DNA from: JBQTIM01 sp052388135 | GTDB lineage: Bacteria > Elusimicrobiota > Elusimicrobia > FEN-1173 | Direction of reading: 5' to 3' | Length of the DNA: 46,807 nucleotides | NCBI GenBank assembly: GCA_052388135.1 | Contig: JBQTIM010000090.1 | Location: 1-46,807, forward strand | Shown: positions 1 through 8,512 of the stretch, one piece after another | Layout: the number at the start of each line of letters is the position of its first letter | How positions within the stretch are numbered: position 1 is the first letter of the stretch | Made by a program: the position numbers and the translations under genes | Notes under the pieces: generated by a model | Seen by the model: the letters and a program-made list of their open reading frames with translations, nothing else | The model's database searches: none | Told to the model about the DNA's origin: nothing

Positions 1-3000
1 GACGCCAACAGGGACTTGCTGGTGGTGACCGTGGAGGTTAAAAACTTGGGAGGGGAAGACCATAATTTCCAACTCGTCGCACAAGGAGCAAGCGCCGAGG
101 GTGGGCGCGCACGGGTGGAAGACGGTCGCGTGATCCTGAGCGGGAAAGCCTCCGTGATTGTTCAGCCTGAATTTAATCCAACGCAAGTCGCGGTTTCCGG
201 GCCCGGCTATACTTTGGAAGGCCCTTCCACCGTCCTGCTCTCGGACGAAACCGCCGCTTTCTCCTTTCAGGTGGCGGGAGCGCTTACGGAAGACGAACCC
301 GCCGCCGTCCGGCGGCTTGAGCGGCTCCCGGACGGTTCAGCGAGCGACCTGATCGCCGAGGGGCAACGTCGCTGGGCAAAGCTTTTGGGCACATTGGAAT
401 CGCCCGAAGTGAAAGATCATCAGAACGTCCTGTATCGGGCGGTCATCATCCTGATGAAGAACATCGTTTCTCGAGCGGATTCGAATGGTCTTGGGGTTCC
501 CGTTCCCAACCGCTCTTCGGACTTGGAAGTCCAGCTTCCGGCCGCGGCGCTTTCCATCGCCGCCTTGGCTGAGTTGGACGCTGATGCCGCCGAAGGCGCG
601 GTCCGCGCGCTCTTGAGCGAAGATCCGGAAGATGCGGTTCGTCTCCAGTCGCCCGCCTTGGCTTGGGCGGCGCGGCAAGTGTACGAAAGAAAAATGACGC
701 CGCGGGACGGAAAGCCGAGTTCGGCTGTCCAAAGAAAAGCGGAAAAATTTTTACGCGAAATTTATCCTTCCTTGACGGCGTGGAACGGCGCGTGGCGGAC
801 CGTATACGATGAGGACGGGGACGGTTTGGTTTCCCGGGACGGCGTGGTGGAGGCCGATTTGAACGCTCACCTATTGATGGACATGAAAACCCTGGCCTGG
901 ATGGCCCGGGCTTTGGGCAAGGAAGCCGAAGCCGCCCAGTGGGAACAGAGAGCCGAAACCTTGGGTCGCATGATGCTCTACAACCTCTACGATGTTCAAA
1001 GCCATACGTTTCGCAACATGGACGCCGACAGCCGGGAGTTTGTCGGCGCGCAAGAACGGCCTTCCCTCCTGCCTCTCCTGGCCGGAGTTCCGCTCCCCGC
1101 GGAAGCCGTCTGGGCCACGACAGAAGAACAGTTTTTAGGCGAGTCCAGCCTTGACGTTCTTGATCCCGCCCGAGCATATTTTTCCTTGATCCTCCTGTCC
1201 TCTGTAAGCGGTCTCATGGCCCACAAGGGCTGGCATGACCGGGCTGAGCGGCTGAATCAGAAAATCAATGAAAGCCGCGGAAGCCTCTTGGCGTATTACG
1301 ACCTGAACGGCCTTCAAGGCCGGTCCGGCACCGAAATCGTGCAGGATTTCTCGCCCGCCGCCGCCGCCGCCCTTCTCGCGGGATTGAAACGGCAGGCCGA
1401 TCAAGGCGTTTGGACGCCTGAGGAACATCGAGAATTGTCTCCCATCCCGCCGGCGCCGGAGCCCGCCTACGCCGGTGTGTACGTCAACAATGACCGCGTT
1501 CACCTGCGGCTCATCCGCGACAGCGTCATAAAAAGCGCCGAGGTCTTTTTGCCGCCAGAAGGAGAAGGCGATATTGCGTCTCTGGTTCTTCAAATGTTAA
1601 GAGAGATGCTGGAAGAGATGGAGAGCCAAACGGGTGTCCCCGGCTATCTGGCAAGTGCCGGCATCGCAGCCAACCCGCTGGGCCGAAACCGTCAACCCCG
1701 GCGTGACATGGCGGCGGGCATCGGATCCCGGCTGTGGCTGGAATGGGATGTCCCTTGGTGGCGTAGCCGGGTCCGAGGGTTCAGCCACGCGGCCGTCACC
1801 ACCCGGGCCGCGGCCGAGTCCCTCCAATGGCACCGGGCCGGACCCTTGGACGTGGTGGACGTTGTCCCGGACGACGACACGGGTGAAATGCGCCCTTCGG
1901 AGCTGGCGTCCTTTGAGGAGTACAGACGCCTTACCATCGAACGGGGATACGCCACACCTGAAATTTGGAACGATATCGAACGGGAGGCCCGGGCTTTTAA
2001 AGGCAAAAAAGCCGTCTTCCTCAACTCGACGGCCCAGGGCGGGGGAGTGGCTTTGATGCGCCACGCCATAATCAGGCTTTACCGCCAGCTGGGTGTGGAC
2101 GCCCACTGGTTCGTGTTGGAAGGAAACCCGCAGGTTTTCGAGATCACGAAAAATAAAATGCACAACGTTTTTCAAGCGATTCCCGGTTACGGCGGCGAGC
2201 TGACGGACATGGACCGTGAGATCCTGGCCGATTTTGCCCGCCATAATTTTGAAAGGATGAAGTGGGTTTTGGCGGATGCCGACGTCATCGTAAAAGACGA
2301 TTATCAAGGTGTGGAAATGCTCCCCATGATCCGGGCGGTCAATCCCCAGGCCAAAATTTTATACCGGTCCCATATCCAAATCCAAGCGCGGTTGATTGAC
2401 GCGGCGGAAGAGACTCCTCAGAAAACCCTTTGGGCTTATGTTTTGGATAAATTGCAGAAAGCCGAGATCGATCTCTTCATCAGCCACCCTCTGCCCGAGT
2501 TTGTGCCGGGTTTGCGGGAAGACGCCGACGGGGCTTATATGGAACTTCCGTCTTCGTTCGGCGCCTCGCGTGTGCCCGTGGATTTCATGGGCGCCACCAC
2601 GGACCCTTTGGACGGCCTGAATAAACCCCTGACGGACGAACAACGGCAATTTCATATGGAGCGTTTCAACGAGGTGCTCCAGAGAGCCGGCCAGGAGCCC
2701 TTGGATTTGGCTCGTCCATGGTTTATTCAGGTGGCTCGGTTTGATCCCGCCAAGGGCATTCCCGAATTGATCGAAGCTTACAGCCGGTTCCGGCGCCGCT
2801 TGGAGGAGGCCAAAGCCGCCGGAACCATCTCCGCCGAGACACCCGTGCCCCAACTCGTCATTATGGGCCACGGCGCCGTGGACGATCCCGAAGGCCAACC
2901 CCTCTACGACAAGGCCCGCGAACAAATCCGCTCGCTTCCCTTGGAAATTGCCCGCGACATCAAAGTGGCCCGGGTGGCCCACAACGACCAAGTCCTCAAC

Positions 3001-4344
3001 GCGGCCCTGCGGGGGGCCACGGCGGCTTTGCAGCTCTCGATCGCGGAAGGCTTCGAAGTGAAAGTTTCCGAAGCCAAGGACAAGGGCGTCCCCGTCATCG
3101 CCTACGAAACCGGCGGCATTCCCAAACAGATCCACGATGGAGAAAGCGGCCATCTCGTGCCGGTGGGCGAGGTCAACAGTTCCTCCGACCGAACGAGACG
3201 AATGGACCAAGTCGCCGGGTTGCTTTATCAATACGCCACCGATGACGGATTCCGGGAAAGGATGCAAGCGGGCGCCGCGCGAGACCGCCGCCCCGACGCT
3301 TGGACGCCCATGAACGCGCTCCGGTGGCTCCGGCATTTCAACCGGGCGCCCCGCCGGATGAGCGCGGAAGTTGCAGGCGAGCAACTGACCCTGTTCAACA
3401 TGGCGCCCGGCCTGTCGCTGTTGGCCTTGACGCCTGCGGGGGCCGCGCCCGGAATCGCGGCGGCAGCGGCGTTTGGACTGGGATTGCTCACCTTCGCGCT
3501 CCTGTTCAAATGGGGAATGCTGGTTTCTCGAAGGCGCGCGGCCGCCCATGTCGGGGTTCGTCAGTCGCCGGGCGTGCGGCGGCAAGAGGACCGCGCCGGC
3601 ATTGTTCGGGCTTTGGGGGAGGAAATCTTGAAAGACGTGGTTTTGGACGGCCGCGCGCGTCCCGTTCAATGGAGCCTGCCCAACGGACAAACCGTCGGCG
3701 TCGAGGGCTTGCTTGCCGAAGACAGGTTGGGTGGGGAGCGTCTCCACAGACGCCTGGGCGAGCTTTTAAACGGGACGGACCCGGACGAAGCAAAAGGCCT
3801 CGTCGCCGCAGGTTTGCAAAAGGCTCTGGTGCAGCATTCGGGCGTGGATGTGAGCGGGATTGGCGCGGAAATGGGGGAGAATCCTATCTCCCTGGTCGCG
3901 GCCCCGCGCGATTTGCGCGCCTTGCTTCCTCGCTTGCTCGGCGTCCAGACAAGCGGCCGCTTGCTGGTTCTGGTGGAAAGCCTGCGCGAGGCCGAGCAAG
4001 AAGCGCGGATTCTTGGACTCAAGCGGCATAACGGAGATTGGCTTTCGGAAAACGGCGTGATCGTTCGATTCGAGGCGGCCGGCCCGGCTCTCAAGGGCGA
4101 TCGTTTCCGCCTGGCCGAAGCGGACCCGCGGCTGAGGATATTCGCCGGTTCCACCCCTTACACGTCCGTGAACGTCTTTGTGGCCGATCACCTCACCGTG
4201 GACGATTCGGGACTGGCCGGCGATTCGCCCTTGCGCCGGGCCGTCATTATCTTCATCAACAGTCTTCTTCAAGCTTTGCCCCTGCGTTTTGAGGATTTGC
4301 CTCACCTGGACAAAGCCGCCCGTTACCTGGCTCAGCAAGCGTAA
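1..4344 (+). CDS. Giant GH-like/GT4 fusion protein (trehalose-synthase-like glycosyltransferase), 5' partial
   Basis: The frame is open at the left edge, so the true start lies outside; 1,447 residues remain. Roughly residues 110-460 look like an (alpha/alpha)6 glycoside-hydrolase toroid of the GH63/amyloglucosidase type. Residues about 600-1100 form a GT4 glycosyltransferase closest in pattern to trehalose synthase TreT: NSTAQGGGVA near 670, a VARFDPAKGI motif, and the retaining-GT4 EX7E signature in EGFEVKVSEA. A hydrophobic stretch near 1130-1175 is probably membrane-spanning, followed by a C-terminal domain of about 240 residues that I cannot name. Third positions look less GC-biased than in the following genes. 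The substrate is unknown; alpha-glucan or trehalose chemistry is inferred only from the GT4 likeness. I did not identify the toroid catalytic acids, so it may be non-catalytic. Confidence 0.7.
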   Translation, partial: DANRDLLVVTVEVKNLGGEDHNFQLVAQGASAEGGRARVEDGRVILSGKASVIVQPEFNPTQVAVSGPGYTLEGPSTVLLSDETAAFSFQVAGALTEDEPAAVRRLERLPDGSASDLIAEGQRRWAKLLGTLESPEVKDHQNVLYRAVIILMKNIVSRADSNGLGVPVPNRSSDLEVQLPAAALSIAALAELDADAAEGAVRALLSEDPEDAVRLQSPALAWAARQVYERKMTPRDGKPSSAVQRKAEKFLREIYPSLTAWNGAWRTVYDEDGDGLVSRDGVVEADLNAHLLMDMKTLAWMARALGKEAEAAQWEQRAETLGRMMLYNLYDVQSHTFRNMDADSREFVGAQERPSLLPLLAGVPLPAEAVWATTEEQFLGESSLDVLDPARAYFSLILLSSVSGLMAHKGWHDRAERLNQKINESRGSLLAYYDLNGLQGRSGTEIVQDFSPAAAAALLAGLKRQADQGVWTPEEHRELSPIPPAPEPAYAGVYVNNDRVHLRLIRDSVIKSAEVFLPPEGEGDIASLVLQMLREMLEEMESQTGVPGYLASAGIAANPLGRNRQPRRDMAAGIGSRLWLEWDVPWWRSRVRGFSHAAVTTRAAAESLQWHRAGPLDVVDVVPDDDTGEMRPSELASFEEYRRLTIERGYATPEIWNDIEREARAFKGKKAVFLNSTAQGGGVALMRHAIIRLYRQLGVDAHWFVLEGNPQVFEITKNKMHNVFQAIPGYGGELTDMDREILADFARHNFERMKWVLADADVIVKDDYQGVEMLPMIRAVNPQAKILYRSHIQIQARLIDAAEETPQKTLWAYVLDKLQKAEIDLFISHPLPEFVPGLREDADGAYMELPSSFGASRVPVDFMGATTDPLDGLNKPLTDEQRQFHMERFNEVLQRAGQEPLDLARPWFIQVARFDPAKGIPELIEAYSRFRRRLEEAKAAGTISAETPVPQLVIMGHGAVDDPEGQPLYDKAREQIRSLPLEIARDIKVARVAHNDQVLNAALRGATAALQLSIAEGFEVKVSEAKDKGVPVIAYETGGIPKQIHDGESGHLVPVGEVNSSSDRTRRMDQVAGLLYQYATDDGFRERMQAGAARDRRPDAWTPMNALRWLRHFNRAPRRMSAEVAGEQLTLFNMAPGLSLLALTPAGAAPGIAAAAAFGLGLLTFALLFKWGMLVSRRRAAAHVGVRQSPGVRRQEDRAGIVRALGEEILKDVVLDGRARPVQWSLPNGQTVGVEGLLAEDRLGGERLHRRLGELLNGTDPDEAKGLVAAGLQKALVQHSGVDVSGIGAEMGENPISLVAAPRDLRALLPRLLGVQTSGRLLVLVESLREAEQEARILGLKRHNGDWLSENGVIVRFEAAGPALKGDRFRLAEADPRLRIFAGSTPYTSVNVFVADHLTVDDSGLAGDSPLRRAVIIFINSLLQALPLRFEDLPHLDKAARYLAQQA

Positions 4345-4399
4345 CCGTTCCGCCCTCCGTCCTCTGGAAGGCCGGTTTTCCATAAGCTAGAATACCGGC

Positions 4400-5152
4400 G
4401 TGAACGCTAAAACTTTCGCCGTCCCCCTTTTTGTCCTGGCGCCCTTGTCGGCGCCTGCCGCCCGCCCCGCCCAGGATTATTTTTCGAAATCCCTGTCCGC
4501 AGCCGGGGGTGCGGATCGTTTCCGGCGGCTGGAAAGTCTGCAATACGAATTCGTTGAGACGCGGTTTTCCGGGGCGGGCGCTGTGACCGTCCGGGGACGC
4601 CATTCGGTGCGTTTGCACGATGCGGGCGGGCTCAGGGGAAGGCTGGAAATTTATTCCCCGGCGGGGGACGCCGTCACCGTTCACAACTCCAGCGGCGTTT
4701 GGCATCGGGTGGGGGGCGTTCTGACGGATGACCCGGCTTTGCTGGCGCGGGCGGAGCGGGACGCCCTGGAGCGGGCGTTCTGGGCGCTGCTCCCTTTCAA
4801 CATCCGCGAGGCGGGTTGTTCCGTTTCCTACGGCGGCCTCGAATATTTCCAGCACAAGCTGACCCGGCGGCTGGACGTGGCGCCGTGCGCGGGTTTGGTT
4901 TTCGCCGAGGGGCTCTCTCTTTACGTCGACTCCGATTCCCACCAGGTGGACGGAGCCGTGGTCCCGGGGCCCGAAGGGCCGCGCACCGTGGTCTTCGCCG
5001 ATCGCCGCGATACGAATTTGATCCGCCTGGCCCTGCGGCGGGAGACCTTGGCGGAAGGAAAAAAAAGAACGTCTTCCCTGGTCATTTCCAACCCCGGCCT
5101 GAACGTCTTCGTCGACGAAGGGCTTTTTCAGCCGCCCCACCCCACGGAATAA
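4400..5152 (+). CDS. Secreted/periplasmic protein of unknown function
   Basis: 250 residues from a GTG start. The N-terminus (MNAKTFAVPLFVLAPLSAPA) reads as a short signal peptide. The mature part has the feel of a LolA-like or DUF6503-like beta-rich protein: a GGADRFRRLESLQYEF opening is followed by alternating beta-type segments. That assignment is weak. There is no Shine-Dalgarno sequence. A TAGAAT -10-like hexamer at 4388-4393 would place the transcript start at or next to the GTG, so the mRNA may be leaderless; the -35 region (TGGAAG, 4365-4370) is poor. It is a single-gene unit between the giant protein and the M1 peptidase operon. No T-rich terminator follows; only a 7-bp GC hairpin is seen near 5169-5186. 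Confidence 0.6.
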   Translation: MNAKTFAVPLFVLAPLSAPAARPAQDYFSKSLSAAGGADRFRRLESLQYEFVETRFSGAGAVTVRGRHSVRLHDAGGLRGRLEIYSPAGDAVTVHNSSGVWHRVGGVLTDDPALLARAERDALERAFWALLPFNIREAGCSVSYGGLEYFQHKLTRRLDVAPCAGLVFAEGLSLYVDSDSHQVDGAVVPGPEGPRTVVFADRRDTNLIRLALRRETLAEGKKRTSSLVISNPGLNVFVDEGLFQPPHPTE

Positions 5153-5194
5153 CAGGAGGCCGCTGTCTTGCCGCTCCCTAGCGGCAGCCGCCCG

Positions 5195-5223
5195 TTGTGC
5201 CCGCCCCTTAAGAGTTCTAAAAT
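5195..5223 (+). promoter_or_regulatory. Sigma70-type promoter for the aminopeptidase/xse operon
   Basis: TTGTGC at 5195-5200, a 17-bp spacer, then TAAAAT at 5218-5223. The transcript would start near 5230 and carry the strong AGGAGG (5261-5266) ahead of the GTG start at 5271. Confidence 0.6.
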
Positions 5224-5270
5224 CTGATAACTGCTCGGCCGCCGAGGCGGTCGGACGTTGAGGAGGACTT

Positions 5271-7721
5271 GTGACCATATGGGAAGGGGTGTTCGAATGT
5301 AAGCGTTTCGCCGGGGAGGCTTTCGACTCCCGCTTCAGCCTGCCGGGGACGGAGCCGCAATACGCCCCGGACCGCGCTTTCGACACGGAGCACATCCGGT
5401 TGGAAGTGAAGCTGGACATCCCCCGCAAGTCCCTGGAAGGGATCTGCGTCACCACCCTGCGGGCCCTGCGGGATGGGGCGGACAGCGTGGCCTTCGACGC
5501 GGTGCATTTCCGCGTCTTGTCCGTGCGGTCGGCGGGCCGCGCGCTGAAATACGAGTACGACGATAAGAAGCTCACCGTGCGCCTGCCCGCCCCCGTTCCG
5601 GCGGGCCGGCGGGTGGACGTGTCGGTGGCCTACCGCGTGTCCAAGCCCAAGCTGGGGATGTATTTCATCGGTCCGGACAGGAAATATCCGGACAAGCCGG
5701 TGCAGGTTTGGACCCAGGGGGAGGACGAGTACGCCCGCTATTGGTTCCCCTGCCACGACGCGCCCCAGGACCGCACCACCACCGAGATCATCGCCTCGGT
5801 GCCCAAGGGGATGACGGCGGTGTCCAACGGGCGGTTGGCGGGCAAGAGCGCGCGCGGACGCAACGCCGTTTTCCATTGGAAGCAGGACATCCCCCACGCC
5901 ACATACCTCGTCACGCTGGCCGTCGGAAAGTTCACGGAAATCAAGGACAAGTGGCGGAACGTGCCGGTGCTTTACTATTGCCAGCCGGGGCGGGAGGAGG
6001 ACGCCAAGCGCGCCTTCGGCAAGACGCCCAAGATGATGGAATTTTTCTCCAAGAGCATCGGCGTGCCTTACGCCTACCCGAAATACGCCCAGGTGGCGGC
6101 GGTGGACTTCATTTACGGCGGCATGGAGAACACCAGCGCCACCACGCAAACGGCCCTCACGCTCCACGACGAGCGCGCCCACCTGGATTTCTCCAGCGAC
6201 CCGCTGGTGGCCCACGAGCTGGCCCATCAATGGTTCGGCGACCTGCTCACCTGCAAGGACTGGTCCCACGCCTGGCTCAACGAAAGCTTCGCCACCTATT
6301 TCGAGGCCCTGTTCACCGAGCACGACAAGGGCGCCGACGAGTTCGCCTGGGAGCTGAGGCAGAACGCCCAGTTGTATTTCGAGGAGGACAGGGAGCATTA
6401 CCGCCGGCCCATTTCCACCAAGAAATACAAGCAGCCGTCGGATCTTTTCGACAAGCATTTGTACGAAAAGGGCTCGCTGGTCCTGCACATGCTGCGGACG
6501 ATCCTCGGCGACAAGGATTTCTGGCGGTCCATGCGGTTCTACGTGTCCCGCCACAAGGCCGGCGTGGTGGAGACCAACGACCTGCTCAACGCCGTTCAGG
6601 ACGCCACGGGCCGCAACCTGGGCCGTTTCTTCGACCAATGGATTTTCAAGGCGGGCCACCCGGAATACAAGGTGCGTTGTTGGTGGGACGCCGTCGCCCG
6701 CGAGGCGCGGGTCCGCGTGATCCAGACCCAGAGCACCAACGAAGAAACCGGCCTGTTTTCCATGCCCCTGACATTCGCGTTCCAGACCGACGGCGGGGAG
6801 AAGCGCTTCACGGAAACGGTGGAGAAGAAATCCCATCTGTTCAAGTTCAAGCTTCCGTCGGAGCCGCGCCTGGCGCTTTTCGACCCCGACCACGCCGTGT
6901 TGAAGAAGGTGGATTTTCCGAAATCCGAAGAGATGTGGATCCGCCAACTGACGCGGGACCCCCACGCGCTGGGCCGGGCGGACGCCGCCCAGGCCCTGGG
7001 GCGCCTGGGCGGCCCCGCCGCCGTGAAAGCCCTGCGGGAAGCCCTCTTCGCCGAGAAATTTTGGGGCGTGCAGGGCGAAATCGCGCGGGCGCTGGGGCAG
7101 ATCCGCACGCCCGAGGCCCAGGAGGTTCTCTTCCGCGCCCACGACAAATTGGAGCACCCCAAGGCCCGCCGTTTCGTGATCGCCGCCCTGGGGGATTTAA
7201 AAAGCGCCCAGGCCAAAGACCGCCTGCGGAGCCGCGCGCGCCGGGAGGAAAGCTACTTCGCGGAAATTCAATCCGTGAAGTCCCTGGCCCAGACGGGCGA
7301 CATGTCCCTGCTCTCCTTCGTGACCGACGGCTTGAAAGCCGAATCCTGGAACGACGTCCTGCGCTCCGGCGCCCTGGAGGCCGTGGCCGCCCTGCGCCCG
7401 CCGGAAGCCGTGGCCATCCTGAAGCGGCACGCGGCCTACGGGAACGCTCACACGACACGAATGACGGCCATCCGCGGCCTCGCGCACCTGGGCGAAGGGC
7501 GGGAGGACGTGCGGAAATTTTTGATCGGCCTGCTGAGCGACCCGTTCCTGCTGGTGCAGATCTCGGCCGTGCGGGCGATCTCCCAAGTGGGCGACGAGCG
7601 CGCGGTCCCGGCCCTCAAGAAACTCACCGAGGGCGACCGGGACGGCCGCTTGAAGCGCCTGGCCGAGGAGGCCGTCAACAAGCTCCGGAAGGGAATCGAA
7701 GCGGACTCCAAGAAGAAGTGA
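5271..7721 (+). CDS. M1-family zinc aminopeptidase with C-terminal HEAT repeats
   Basis: 816 residues, GTG start preceded by AGGAGG four bases upstream. Zinc motif HELAH with H315, E316, H319, and third ligand E338 in the NES segment (HEXXH-X18-E). The exopeptidase GGMEN motif is at 283-287 and the transition-state Tyr is probably Y398 in LYEKGS. Residues about 1-190 match the N-terminal beta domain of M1 enzymes. From about residue 560 to the end the protein consists of HEAT-like helical repeats (ALGRLGGPAAVKAL, AISQVGDERAVPALKKL), used in place of the usual C-terminal domain. There is no signal peptide, so it should be cytoplasmic and trim N-terminal residues from peptides. It is the first gene of a four-gene unit and overlaps the next gene by GTGA. 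Confidence 0.93.
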   Translation: MTIWEGVFECKRFAGEAFDSRFSLPGTEPQYAPDRAFDTEHIRLEVKLDIPRKSLEGICVTTLRALRDGADSVAFDAVHFRVLSVRSAGRALKYEYDDKKLTVRLPAPVPAGRRVDVSVAYRVSKPKLGMYFIGPDRKYPDKPVQVWTQGEDEYARYWFPCHDAPQDRTTTEIIASVPKGMTAVSNGRLAGKSARGRNAVFHWKQDIPHATYLVTLAVGKFTEIKDKWRNVPVLYYCQPGREEDAKRAFGKTPKMMEFFSKSIGVPYAYPKYAQVAAVDFIYGGMENTSATTQTALTLHDERAHLDFSSDPLVAHELAHQWFGDLLTCKDWSHAWLNESFATYFEALFTEHDKGADEFAWELRQNAQLYFEEDREHYRRPISTKKYKQPSDLFDKHLYEKGSLVLHMLRTILGDKDFWRSMRFYVSRHKAGVVETNDLLNAVQDATGRNLGRFFDQWIFKAGHPEYKVRCWWDAVAREARVRVIQTQSTNEETGLFSMPLTFAFQTDGGEKRFTETVEKKSHLFKFKLPSEPRLALFDPDHAVLKKVDFPKSEEMWIRQLTRDPHALGRADAAQALGRLGGPAAVKALREALFAEKFWGVQGEIARALGQIRTPEAQEVLFRAHDKLEHPKARRFVIAALGDLKSAQAKDRLRSRARREESYFAEIQSVKSLAQTGDMSLLSFVTDGLKAESWNDVLRSGALEAVAALRPPEAVAILKRHAAYGNAHTTRMTAIRGLAHLGEGREDVRKFLIGLLSDPFLLVQISAVRAISQVGDERAVPALKKLTEGDRDGRLKRLAEEAVNKLRKGIEADSKKK

Positions 7722-8512
7722 GCCCTTCGTTTTCCGTCCTCCTGGCTTCCCCGGACGACGCGCCGCCGGAAACGGTGTCCCGGCTCCTGGCCGCGTTCCT
7801 CGACGTCCCGCAAATAGACTCGCGCCGCCTGGCCAACCACGCCTGGGGTTTCCTGGGCGAAAAGCTGGAGGAAGCCGACGCGGCGCGCTTGAAGGAGCTG
7901 GCCGCGCAGGCGGGCTTGGAAACCTTCATCGCGCCCGCCGACGAAATCCTTCTCCCGCCTCCTTCCCACGCGGTCACCGGGGCCCGGTTCTCGGCGGACG
8001 CCCTTTCCTTCTCGAGCCGCGCCGGCGAAATTTCCCTGCCGCCCGGAAAAGCGTCCCTCCTCTGCGCCGTGGGGCTGACGGAAGAGTCTTCTTTCCTGAA
8101 AACCGTGCATGAGGGCCCGTCCGCCGGCCGGAAGGCTCTCAAGCTCGGCTTGCTGGCGGCGGGAATTCCCACGCCCGGCTGGGGAAAAAGCAAAGACGTT
8201 CAAAAAACGGTGAAAAGCTCGGAGTTTTTCCTCTATATGGACATTTTCACCCAGGACCCTCCGGACCGCCTGCACGTGGACGCCCAGGCTTTCGATTTCA
8301 GCTGTCTGGGAGAGCGGCTCACGCCCGCCTCCTTCGGCAATTTCCGGCTGTTCCTGCAGGACGTTTCCCGCGCGGCGCCGGCGGCTGTCCGCAACCGCGG
8401 GGCGCGCATGATGCTGGAAGGCCGGCCCTTCGCGGCCATGGGCTACGCCTCGAAGGACGATTACGAAAAGGAATGCCGCTGGCTGTGGGCGCTGGCGCGG
8501 AGGACGGCGTGA
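7718..8512 (+). CDS. Uncharacterised protein between M1 aminopeptidase and xseA
   Basis: 264 residues from GTG 7718, overlapping the aminopeptidase stop (GTGA) and in turn overlapped by xseA (GTGA, 8509-8512), so it is translationally coupled on both sides. Residues about 1-60 (DDAPPETVSRLLAAFLDVPQ, then an AGLETFIAPADEI segment) have the rhythm of a small alpha/beta unit, loosely like the C-terminal fold of ribosomal protein L7/L12; this is a guess. The middle has short beta segments and the C-terminal half contains FLYMDIFTQDPPDRLHVDAQ. There are no membrane segments, signal peptide or catalytic motif that I recognise. Codon bias fits the neighbours, which supports it being a real gene. Confidence 0.75.
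   Translation: MSPSFSVLLASPDDAPPETVSRLLAAFLDVPQIDSRRLANHAWGFLGEKLEEADAARLKELAAQAGLETFIAPADEILLPPPSHAVTGARFSADALSFSSRAGEISLPPGKASLLCAVGLTEESSFLKTVHEGPSAGRKALKLGLLAAGIPTPGWGKSKDVQKTVKSSEFFLYMDIFTQDPPDRLHVDAQAFDFSCLGERLTPASFGNFRLFLQDVSRAAPAAVRNRGARMMLEGRPFAAMGYASKDDYEKECRWLWALARRTA

Noticed and set aside
5169..5186. Intrinsic terminator after the secreted protein gene
   Set aside because: The 7-bp GC hairpin is not followed by a T-run.
5217..7157. 646-residue open frame antisense to the M1 aminopeptidase
   Set aside because: Composition and codon pattern are those of a shadow of the real gene; the sense frame has clear catalytic motifs.
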